Below are positions 27,582-38,351 of a stretch of 64,000 nucleotides of DNA, piece by piece; within the stretch, counting starts at the first letter, position 1; the number at the start of each line of letters is the position of its first letter. The notes under the pieces were generated by a model. The model was given only the letters and a program-made list of their open reading frames with translations, had not been told where the DNA came from and made no database searches. The stretch is from Symbiotaphrina buchneri (lineage: Eukaryota > Ascomycota > Symbiotaphrinales > Symbiotaphrinaceae), in NCBI GenBank assembly GCA_001599915.1, contig BCIG01000019.1, positions 434,001 through 498,000 on the forward strand, given 5' to 3'. A program made the translations under genes and the position numbers.

Positions 27582-28569
27582 TGCATTACACGGGAAGACC
27601 CACAGTGTCCTTGCGATCCCACTGATGATTCTTTATATTCGCAATATCTGTTTGATCTCACCATATGGCGGGCCTGTTCTCTTACTGTGAGTCTTGGTTC
27701 GATGATTTACATTCTTCTTCTGTAATACGAGACCGTTTGGGATTTCAGGGAGAAGCATAGCGAAGGCGAAGGGTTGTATTCCACATCTAAACCGACTGAA
27801 AGATGTCTGGCAATGAAGCAGATTACACTCCTACCTAGCGTCGTGTATGGCTCCGTCATGTCCCGTAAGATGTCCAGGAGACTTCAATACGTAAGAATGA
27901 GCGCGGGTGTCTCGTCCACGTTGACCGGGAAAGATCGTCTGGATTGCCTTCGATCAATCCTGATGGGGCCGCAGCGGGGACTTCCCCTAGCCGCCATCCT
28001 CACCATTTGAGGATGTAGCCTTTTTACGTTCCTGCATGCAAAAGACCACTCGGACTTCTAAAACCGCCTAAACAAGCCAGCTGCAGACGAGATGCCCACC
28101 GTGATATATCTCGGCCCGCTTAACAACCAAAGTCCACAGGCCTTGCAAGGAGCTGGTCCCGAATGCGGGAAGGAATGATACGATCAGGGCAGGGGACTGG
28201 GAATCCAGGTTGTTTTTGAAGGAGGCAGCATCACTAGTGCTGCCAGCCCTCCGAGCAATACTTACCTACCTAGGTACGTCGCAGTGGGTTCCAGTGGGAA
28301 AGGACTTGAGGAGCATCGCCTCGGAGGTCAGATCAAGCATCTCCGCGCCTACCTGCAGGTAGCCCTTTCCTTGGGCAGTCCCTTCAATCCTGCAAGCAGC
28401 CCGTGGTGAGTGCGAGTGGGCCCGACAGCACGAGTTGCGCCTTTTGCCCCTCTGCCTTCAGGCGTTCGACCTTCAGCCAGCCACGAAACGACGAAGATGC
28501 GATGAAGCGGGTCCGGCTTGATGGTGACGCCGAGGAGGAATGGAAAGGAGCCAGGAACACCCAGCAGCC

Positions 28570-28598
28570 GGGGGGCGGGGGGGGGGGGGGGGGGGGGG
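28570..28598. repeat. Poly-G tract (G6-C-G22)
   Basis: An uninterrupted run of 22 G follows six G and one C. This is the longest homopolymer in the window. It may be a real microsatellite or have an inexact length. Confidence 0.9.
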
Positions 28599-30610
28599 TT
28601 GTCCCAGAGTACAGACTACAAGGCTGCAAATGAGAAGGGTAAAGTGGTCGGCGACGGGGCCAATGATACAGCCAACCATCAGACCGACAGAACATGGCAC
28701 CGCTGCCCACCAGGCACGCGGGTTTCTCTCCTCACTCTCCGACGGCGCGTTAATGCACATGCAGGGTTGCCATTATTTTTATTTCTTCTCGAATGCAGGC
28801 GGCTGATGAATACGAAGGCCGTGCTCCGTTTCCAGGGCTTGGTTTGAGGCCTGCAGTGAAGAAGCCAATATTTACTATCACGAATAGGAGGTCATTCGCC
28901 CTAAAAGCGCCGTGCGGGTATGGGCCTAGAAGTGCAGAAGACGACCGACCGACCAATGATGAGACAGAGAAGCCATCTTTCGCAACGGTCAAGCCAAAGC
29001 CAAAGACCAAAAGCCCCCAGCCCAGGCCAACGCCAACGCTCGCCAACACCCGCCAACGCCAGCGCCAAAGCTAAAGTTTCTCATGCCAAAAACGCGACCC
29101 ATGTGGCGGGCAGGGAAGGGCCCTGTGAGTCTGCGACGAGAAGCGCGGGACGAGTGAGAACTAAGGATTATGATCAATCAGAGATGCAGTACAATTGAAG
29201 ACGATGGTTATAGTGACGACGATGACCATTATTTTTTGATGGCTTGTCATTTTATCATTATTATGATATTCTACAAATACCGCTTGCAAGGTAAAGTAGG
29301 CATACCGTTGAGCTGCTCATACGTCTGCCTTACCTTCCAAAGGCGGGAAAGTACCAGTACCTGCAGATATCTCCAGACGGGGCCGAAAAGGCCCAAGTGA
29401 GTGCGTCTCTTTAGGTTGAATGTGCCATGTGCCATGTGGTGCATGCGATACGAGTGCGGACTACGGAGTAAGGTAGCTTTGACTTGATCCAAACAAATGC
29501 TGACCCAGTGCCCGCAGCGACTGGACATAAGATGCCGAAATGGCACCAAACCCCTCCATGTGTCGGCAGGCCTACCCTGTTTGAGCTCCCGCGCACACAG
29601 CCGTTTCACTGTTTCAGCGCCCCAGGGGGCAGTGTGGCTCAAAACAGACGGGTGGGCATCCATGACTTATCCCTATCTAGGTAGGTACGTAGTTGGCTAA
29701 CAATGGCTCCGAGGGCGTTGGAAGAGGCGGTGCCATCTCATGGCTTGTCTCATCTCCTAGAGTTCTCTCTCCTGCTACGGAGTACCGTACTTCGTACATA
29801 GAAGAAAACGAGTTGATCGGAGTGAAAGGGGCACTCCGGCTCGCACGGAGATTTTCACCTGAAGCCAAGGCGCCGGTAGGATGAAGATGCACCACCACCC
29901 CTCCTTTTCTGAGCACGGACACGGCGCGGAGAGTGAACTCATGTCTATGGCGGGCCGTTGACAGTATCAATAGCTTGTTGCCGAGTCGAGTACATACCTT
30001 ACTCGTGAACAATCCATCTCTGAAAGGATAATGGGCAATGCTTCGCCCAAGGGAAATGCATGGACCATGTCAAAAAGAGGGGGAAGAGCTGGTTACAGGC
30101 CTGTGAGGGGAAGGGCACAAATCAAGGCAGCATCCGACTCCAGTGATGATGAAATTGCGGCACAGCAAATGTTGCTGTATTTCCCATCCTTGCTGGATAA
30201 CCGTTGGATGGGATGACCACTGCAGCTGGGCGCTAGTTTCACCTTACTGGTTGGTGTCTGTACTCGGACGGAGCAAATAGTGATACATGAGGTTGCAAGG
30301 TGGACAGGAAATCTTTCCTGTTCCAAAAGCAAGGGGTCAGGCGCAAAAAGGCGAACAGCGATGAACCTTTCCAGCAGGAAAAAAAGAGGAAGGGGGAAGT
30401 ATCACGTCGCGCTCGTGCACGCTGGGTTGGTGATGTACTGGCGCCCATTGATTTCGTGCTTCCCATGGTCAAGGCTGCTGATGCACTAGATTAGTGGTCG
30501 GCGACCACTTTTACGGACGTAAGGTGTCTCGAACTTTTTGCTCTTTTTGCTCTGTTGTGTCGTGAGCCCGGTGTTACCTCAGGTAAGGTAAGGTAACGTA
30601 CCGGGTGTGT

Positions 30611-30637
30611 GCCGTACGCCGTACGCCGTACGCCGTA
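30611..30637. repeat. Tandem heptamer GCCGTAC x3 plus partial
   Basis: Three perfect GCCGTAC units and a partial fourth (GCCGTA) directly follow an AGGTAAGGTAAGGTAACGTACC cluster at about 30584-30603, within the gene-free region. Confidence 0.85.
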
Positions 30638-33600
30638 AGGGAGCTCCAAACCCTCGGGCCCTCAACTAAGGTAACTAACAGTGCAGGATCGCGGCTTTAC
30701 CCATGCGGGCAGGGAGTGGCAGGGAAATGTCATCTCTTGCCTGCACGTTGCAGCCTGCCTTTGCCTCACCTGGAGATATTTAGCGAGTACCGGCCAATAA
30801 TATTGATGATTGCCCATCTCGCAGTATCATCAGCAAGGGTCCTGGCATCAAAAACATGGACCATATTGGCCCTGGCATGGCTTGAATACGAGCATGTCAT
30901 TCATTGTTGTTTCCTCAAGCGATTCGTGTACCTTTCTGGGATGCTCTACACTTCGGAAACAGGGCCGAGAGAGACAGAGAGACAGCGAACCTCCAGGTAG
31001 GTAAAGTAGCTTAGGTAGGTGTCCTCGCAAAAAGAGGAGATGACAGACGTTGCGACCGGTCCGAGCCCGAGCCTTCTCCCACGGCCTGTGAACTTTGGAC
31101 GGTTGGGACTAAGATATCGATAGTCCTCGCTCACGGACATGAGCTAAGACATTGAAAAATGTCAATCAATCCAAGCTGACATTTTCTGCCTGACAGAATC
31201 CGCCGGATTTGGCTAGATGGCCTTGGGAGGCTCAACTTACAATCCACTTCCTTCCACGCTATGATGACAGCAACCCAAGTTGTACTCCGTAAATGGTACA
31301 GGACTGAGAACAAGCAGAGTTCCACTATCGAGGTGAATGGAAATCACCCCACAAAAGAGACGGACTTCTGTTGCCATAAGACGCCGAGAGGTGGGCAGGT
31401 ATTGCTGCTCTTACGATACCAGCCAGGGGCCCAGGGCTGAACGGGGACAGACCCTTGCCGTATGGTTCGCGGTATGGCTTGACAAGCCTGGGAATGCCGG
31501 GTAGCCGCAACGCTGATACAAGCGATCGCCTCGGTGGCTCCTCGTCCCATTACCTGTAACCGGGCGCGTGTTCGGTCGCTGCAAGTCAAGACAACAGTCC
31601 ATATTCCCCATGCATTACCTCCCCTCATCTAATTCTCTAACAAGCAAGCACTACGGATGCAGCCAAAACATCGAGCAGGCACTGGTCATCATAGGATCAA
31701 CATTGCCCGATTAGCTATCATGCAGTCGTCCAGGTACTCCTACTTCGGACTCTCAAGCACATGTGCCGATGACCAGCAGAGACACTATGCTATTGTGGGA
31801 CGAATGCTTCCGAACAGGGCAAGATACCGACCAGTCAAGACTTTCTGCTCGGACGCGATCAGCGTACGGTTTCCCGGATTGTGAGAATCAGATGGGGGGA
31901 ATTGGCCTCGGCGCCCTAACGGCCGGCTCTTTTGGTCTTTCGGGGCTAGGGGGACGGGCCACGGAGAATGCCACTCATTGATCGATGTGCGTTGGTGTGT
32001 GCGCCAACTAGCTTGCCTGATTTAATTTCTCCGATGATTTGTATTCCAGGGGCAGGGGTATGATTGGCCACGGTGCCAAATGAAGCCTGTTTTGCATCGA
32101 GCGATGCAGGCTGTGCGAAGTCGTCACTTTGTCGCAGATCCGTCCGATCCTAGCGGCCAAACAGGACGACTGTCTGAGCGATCGGGAGCGGCCGAGAAAA
32201 ACATGGTGCTTCCCCAAGCCCGCGGATCCCTAGACTGCCCTTTTGGCACGGAATGTGCGCCATCCAACACGGATCGAGAAAGGGCCCGTTGTTCGCATGC
32301 CACCGGATAGGTACGCCGCAGACCCCAAAGAAGGTCTACCAGCTCACACCCCAAGCTGACGGTGATACTCCCTCTGTCTGAGTTGGAGTCTTCGTACAGA
32401 CTACCTTATTATTCGCACATGCATCTACCTAGTCCGAAGCCGCAGTCGGTTCCGGGGACCTCGAAAACGAAGGGCGACTCGTCGAGGGCTGGTGCAGGGG
32501 CTGGTGCACGCGGGGGTCCGGCAAGCGCCATGGAACCGACTAATGCACGATCAGGGATATGAGCGCGTGCACATCTCCATAACGGCCGGTCCAAAATGAA
32601 AAAAGGGCGTAATCCGTTACTCTTAAGCTCGGTCTTCTTGCACAGATCTCCGATACATCGGCCCTTAACCCTAGGCTCCAGGAAAAGAATGGGTCCAGTC
32701 GAAATTCGGTGACAGGTTGTGCATGGCTGTCGACGTCTTCCAACAGTTGGTGAAAAGGTTAGAGGACCAACCACACAGTCTTTCAAGCATTTCAGATTGC
32801 GGAAGAGATGTTTTCTGCTCCTACAGGGTCCCCTGTAAAATGTCTGGAAAAGCTGCATGCCCCGGTCTCTTTTGCAAGATTCGACTGCGCACGCCGTACG
32901 CGGAAGGTACTGCCTATTGCCTGCTAATATTGCCTAGGACTGGAGTAGCTGAAGCGAGGAATGCCTGGCCGCTGGGCAGGTGGCTATCAGGGGGTACTTG
33001 TACAAGGTCTGCATCCATGATACCAAGAGCCAAGGGCAAGGTGTACCTCGAATGGCTGGATTCACATGCCATTCAGCAGGATCTCCAATACTCGGGACGA
33101 TCACCGAGCAACAATACACTCATTATCCTCCTCTAAGGAGACATTATTGTTTCGTGTTGGCCTGCCATGATGCTGTGAAGGTGAGTTTGTGTAACTCTGT
33201 ACCCGAGAACCGGGGGCTGGAAATGGACGGGCATTTGTACTACTCAGTACGGCTGGTGGATTCCAAGTCTCAGCCAACGGTTCTCCAAAGGGGTCGAGCC
33301 CTCTTTCAGCCAACCTGTGCTGTCCATTTTGGTCTCTACCTGCCGTGCGCCATACAATCTGGCCTGTGATAGGGTGACACCGTTTTGTTCAGCTCGCCGA
33401 AGAGCTGGCTAACATCTACCGGTGACGGAACCAGACTTTGGGACCAACCTAAACAGCATTTAGACTCTGCCCAACGGGCATGTCAAATGAGGCCTCGATG
33501 CCTCGTCGCCGGGCTGTATCGCGTCGAGGGGCCGCCAAATGTAGCTACTGTTTCTTTCCCGTAGTCGAGTACGGAGTATATACAGACTACCGAACTGCTA

Positions 33601-36082
33601 CTCGTTCGAGTCCAGTCCGTGGTTTGATTATCATTATTACGGCCGCAAGGAGAAGGCCTTTGCCAATCGGCAGGCTCAGTCATCGGCCACTTTGCGCGCC
33701 CAGCACGGACGGATGGTTTCTCGTATGTGAACAATCTGACTGAGTTGCATATCCCCGCCTCGGGGATCTCGACTGGACAAGGATCAGGATGCCGAAAACC
33801 GGATTGCTGGCGGTTTGGAGTCGAGATGTTGCACAATATCAGCCCTCTCGAGCAAAGTACTTCCCTGTCGTGTCTGTACATTCTCTGGTGGCTGGCTCCG
33901 GTGATGCGACATCCCCTTGCCTGGTGGATCCATGCGGCTGGACCATCCGATCCAAGGGGTCCTTATGCGCAAACGATAGCTCAAGCACCGTAATGGTTAT
34001 GTCTCTCTAAGTATTGTCATACCCTATGGATTGCCATTCCATCTACGCACATCCTGCGCACGAGTCTACAGGCGGCGTGGAGCGATAGGGCAGGAATGTC
34101 AAGTGTACCTAGCTTAGGGTAGAGAGTGACAAGTAACGGGGATCAATAAGTGTTACGGTACCCACAGTGTGTAATTTCGGACGATGGAGGTCAGAGATAT
34201 CGCCGTTCAGGATGTGTAGAGCAAGATACCTTACCTACTCATCTCGTAAGGTGAGGGATGGGAAGAATGGCAAGGATCACGATTGATGATGATGGTCGAT
34301 GCTGGATGATTATTGGCATTCCGCTCGAGCGGTCAAGACGCCAATGTAGTTAGCGGTGGTCGATGCGCTACCAGATGACGGTAAGTTGGTGCGTGGGGGA
34401 CTGGCACCAGCTCGGCCTAGCATGACGGTGACTTTGCGCGCTAGGGATTTCTAGACAGCAAATTACCGACCATCTGGATCGTCGACGCCATCTGAGCTGG
34501 ATGGATGCCAAGGTAGGCGTAGGTACGTGGAACAAACCGTGCAAGAGGTACCTCATGGTACGAGTAAGGTAATTATCATATGTATTCCCAGTTCTCCTCT
34601 AGGATGCATCATCATCCTCCTGCTGCTGTTGCTGTGCCTCTCTTGTACGGGATCACAAACCACATGGATGCACATATAATCTTATATATAGAAAGAAATA
34701 AATATCTACCTTGTGACGAGTACAATTGGATGCCCACTAAAGAGTACCCATGCGGACTAGCACCGACTACTCACTTACCTGCTTACCTGGTCCTAGATTC
34801 CCGAGAGAGAGTGTGACAGGGGGGAGCAGGAAGGGAAAAAGGCAAGGTACGAAATACCTATCTATCAAAGCGATTATTGCCCCGAACCACGCCGTTCTCG
34901 CCGCCGCCAGATCTACGCGCACCGGCACTAACAGCCCACCATACCTTATGGTGTAAGGTAAGGGTATGGTGTTAGGTATCTCTGTATGGATGAACGAATG
35001 AATGGATACCTTGCCTGTCTGACCATCCTCCTCTCCACTCTCTCCCCCTCGCGACCTCTTTCTTTCTTCCCTTCCTGGACAACGCCCGCCGCCCCAATCA
35101 TACGGTATACGACCTACTTACTGTACATACATACATCCTCACCTTGCCTTACCTTTAAATACTACTCGTCCATACATACATACACCCGGACCCTCCCCGA
35201 ACCTGACGTTGCAGCATTAAGTTTTACATACCGATCTACCCTTTCCCTGTCTAAGGGCAAGGTACCTAAAGAACTCTTGCAGGTTCCAGGTTCCCCCAAG
35301 TCCCAACGCAAGCATCCTTGCCGTTCGACTTCCCGGATCCTCGCGCGTTCACCTCAACCTTTTCAAGCTTTCTCGTCTTCTCGTCCATTCTCCGACGTGT
35401 ACATCTTCCTCTTCGTCCTCGACCTCACTTCTCGACTATTGCACCCTCCCATTGGCTGTGAGGTTGTGCTTCCACCCCGGTCATTGGCTTGAGTCCAGAT
35501 GCTGAGGAGCTGTTCCTGAACCAAATCTCTCTGCGCCCTCACACAAGGAAAAGGTACTCGAGCGCCCATCGCCTGGAAACGGCGGCACTACCTTAGCCCT
35601 TTGCACCAGTGCTCGATCATCCCGGTCTGGTCGCTCCGTCCAAGCATTGCGGCGGCCCTGGCGTCTGCGTAGCCTCATACAACAGCTGTTCCGCTACCCA
35701 CCACCACGGTTCCCCGGGCGGCACGCTTCTCTGGCCCGGCCTCCCTCGTTCTCATATCTGTCCACCTGCGCCGGCTGCAACTAGGGTTGCAAACCCACTC
35801 GGACTCTTGATATCTGTCACCTTGGTCGCCGGAAACCTTACGGTCCCCCTGGTCAGATTCCCATTCCGATCCAACTAGGACCTAGTATATACAGTCACTG
35901 CTGCCCACCGTCCCGAGCGCTTTCTGCCTGCATCTGCCTTGTGTGCTCTGAAGGCGGATGCTTGTGTGGGTTGCTCAAGCCGACCAACGATATCCACCTG
36001 CAACATTATAACGCGGCCGTAGCCCCATCAAGTCAGCTCGGGCGGTCCAAGGCTGTCTTCAGCCTCGATTTATATAGTCAAC

Positions 36083-36134
36083 GTGAGTATCCTGCTCTCT
36101 GGGAATGATACTTGAACTGATCAGATCACTACAG
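36083..36134 (+). other. Probable 5' UTR intron of flbD
   Basis: It starts with the strong donor GTGAGT (AAC/GTGAGTATCC) and ends in CACTACAG, 52 nt in all, about 50 bp before the flbD start codon. A GATCAGATCAC stretch could hold the branch site. Inferred from splice signals only. Confidence 0.5.
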
Positions 36135-36186
36135 GCAAGTCAACTTCTCCGAAAAACGGTCGGTGCATACCAGAAGCATCCTGCCC

Positions 36187-37182
36187 ATGACGGCCCACAG
36201 CCATCGAAGAGGACCTTGGTCCCAGGTAGAGGATGCATATCTTCTTCAACTCGTTCACACACAGGGTGCACACAATTGGGTCCGGATTTCCCACATCATC
36301 GGCTCGCGATCAGCTAAGCAATGCCGGGAAAGATTCCACCAAAACCTGAAACCAACCCTCAACCACGATCCGATCACCCCGGAGGAAGGCGTACTCATCG
36401 AGCGGTTGGTTGGAGAGATGGGGAAACGCTGGGCCGAGATTGCTAGGCGCCTGCATGGGCGCAGCGATAACGCAGTGAAGAACTGGTGGAATGGGGGCGT
36501 CAATAGACGGCGACGTGTTGGGATGCGTCGAAGCAACGACAACCTGAGCGAGCAATCACCTCACTCAATGACATACGAGGAAGCACATCAGCACCTGAGT
36601 TTCCCTCGGCCGATCACGACCACCCTCCGCCCTGCGGTTCCCCATCCGAACCAGCGATTGGGCGTGTACGATACTCCCCTACCTTCTCCCTCCAACTTCT
36701 CAGATACGTCCATGGATGGAGCTGTGCCTCCATCTTTGGTTTCAGACTGCAGTTCGACCTTTTCTGCCACCTCTCCGCGTCTTCTTCCAGGGTCGCCTTC
36801 TTCTGCCATTGAGCTCCCGCCGCTTATTGGCACGCGTGCAGAAAGCAGACGCCCTAGCTTGCCCATTCTACATCTTGGTTCCAACACCTTCGTGGCCGAC
36901 AGTGGCGAAGGCGCTGGACCAGCCCAGGGCTGGGGAAAAGCCCCCATGACTCCGCAGCCAGCAATGTTCCGCAGGCCAGATCTGCCTTGGCCACAACCTG
37001 GACAGATACCGTCGCAGCAACGTCATCAGGGGCAGGTCGTACCTCTCCAACGGAGCGATGAGCACGCGTGGACGAGGCTGCCGCCGTTGCAGATCCTTGC
37101 ACAGGTCGCGGCCGAGCGGGAGAGGGCCCAAGAGAAGCAGGATAGAGACAAGAGAATGAGTCTGTCAAATCTGCTAGGCTAG
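36187..37182 (+). CDS. flbD: Myb (R2R3-type) developmental regulator FlbD (about 331 aa)
   Basis: A single coding exon. Two Myb repeats sit at the extreme N-terminus: HRRGPWSQVEDAYLLQLVHT...QCRERFHQNLKP (about 6-56) and HDPITPEEGVLIERLVGEMG...NAVKNWWNG (about 58-108). This arrangement and the GEMGKRWAEIARRLHGRSDN segment match Aspergillus FlbD and Neurospora RCA-1. The rest is Pro/Ser-rich, ending in a conserved-looking basic patch and MSLSNLLG. FlbD is a nuclear activator in the cascade leading to asexual sporulation. The ATG at 36187 was chosen because Myb repeat 1 follows at once; an in-frame ATG at 36163 would add eight residues. The gene has an unusually large upstream gene-free region and a probable leader intron. 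Confidence 0.88.
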   Translation: MTAHSHRRGPWSQVEDAYLLQLVHTQGAHNWVRISHIIGSRSAKQCRERFHQNLKPTLNHDPITPEEGVLIERLVGEMGKRWAEIARRLHGRSDNAVKNWWNGGVNRRRRVGMRRSNDNLSEQSPHSMTYEEAHQHLSFPRPITTTLRPAVPHPNQRLGVYDTPLPSPSNFSDTSMDGAVPPSLVSDCSSTFSATSPRLLPGSPSSAIELPPLIGTRAESRRPSLPILHLGSNTFVADSGEGAGPAQGWGKAPMTPQPAMFRRPDLPWPQPGQIPSQQRHQGQVVPLQRSDEHAWTRLPPLQILAQVAAERERAQEKQDRDKRMSLSNLLG

Positions 37183-38351
37183 GATATGTAGGCGCGTACT
37201 TCATCCTTGCAGAACGAACCTTGGTCGCGCCGGCTGGTTTCGGCCCGACCCCATGGAAGCCCGCTGTCGTTTATTCATGTGAAACGGTATCCTGTATACT
37301 TATTGTCCGCCTTTCGCTGCTGCTCTCTCACCGAGGACGTTCTTCTGACCTTTGTTGGGGTGCTTGCCGTTTGGATCTCATGTTTTGCTTAAAAGCATCC
37401 TTGTCATAGCGATACGTCTTTCTTAGCCGTCCACGCTTGCATCTTCCGGTATTCTCACCAGCATACATATCTCCTTTTGCTTTTGTCATGACATGAACAT
37501 CTCTAACATTGTTGCCATGTTTCTTTAGCAATGCAGGTGGGAATGGTGGGGACAAAGCCTCCTCAGGTTACTGTACCCTTATATATCTGCGGCCAAGTCG
37601 CTCGTGAGCCTCTTTTTCAGGCTATAGCGATTCGTGCGGCCAAAATTTCAGTGTCTGAGATCAATACCATTTTGTTTTTGTTCTCTTGTCTTGTCTGATC
37701 TGCTTGTGTCGGTCGCCATGTGAGCGTTAAGGGTTGGCGGCGAGCACGCTTGTTGATGATCTGGATGTGTTGAAGCAGCGATCCACAGCTAGGATACCTA
37801 ATACAGCACGTATGATGTTCACTACGCTTTTGTTATTGACATAGCCTTGATAGATGTGATGAACCTGCAAGCCCACCATAAATCCGAGATACTAAGGGCT
37901 CCTGCTGTAGCTGCGCAGGATATTCGCTTACATAATCCGGCTTGATGTTGCACAGGAGCAACTCGAGAGGGGACCGTGCAACAATTCAAAGGGCACAAAT
38001 CTTGTAGAAAACCTACGGTTTATTTCGTTTCATCAGTGAACAGTCGAATAACAATCATCAAATGGTATTCGGCAAGAACCCCGTCATCTGCACAGGGCCC
38101 TAATTACTACCATTGGCTGCTTAACCTCATTCGACATGTCGGTCATTGCGATAGTCATTACCATCTCGGCTCATCACCGACGTCTCAGGAACACGCGGAT
38201 CCATCGACCGTCAAAGGGTTGACAAATAAAATGCAAAGCACGAAGAAAACAGCAATGACCATGACAGCTGTCACTCAGCCCATCCACTGCAGAATTGCGT
38301 GATATCAGAACAGTGACATCCATTGCATCCATATCCCTCTGACTTGAATAA
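37183..38351. other. Convergent spacer between flbD and the coiled-coil gene
   Basis: 1.17 kb between stop codons. It presumably contains 3' UTRs. No motif cluster of the GGTAAGGTA type and no protein-like frame is seen. Confidence 0.5.

Larger units (their letters stand above)
27582..36186. other. 8.6-kb gene-free region upstream of flbD
   Basis: Both strands were read; no conserved protein, tRNA or transposon is recognised. It holds many short motif clusters (for example 28260-28280, 29670-29690, 30580-30640, 30995-31020, 34225-34260, 34935-34980), a 22-nt poly-G run (28577..28598), a heptamer array (30611..30637), and, from about 35000 to 36150, pyrimidine-rich DNA typical of a long fungal promoter and leader. 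A likely 5' UTR intron of flbD lies at 36083..36134. Confidence 0.6.

Noticed and set aside
32409-33136. 130-150-codon open frames on both strands in the gene desert
   Set aside because: No motifs, no splice-compatible partners, and overlapping frames are equally open; looks like chance.
33604-33613. GTTCGAGTCC, resembling a tRNA B box
   Set aside because: No A-box or foldable cloverleaf was found upstream at the right distance.
27582-36186. Possible transposon, virus-derived element or biosynthetic cluster in the large spacer
   Set aside because: No transposase, reverse transcriptase, capsid-like or large enzyme frames, and no long terminal repeats were visible.
36588-36947. Antisense open frame within flbD
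   Set aside because: Shadow of a GC-rich Pro/Ser coding region on the other strand.
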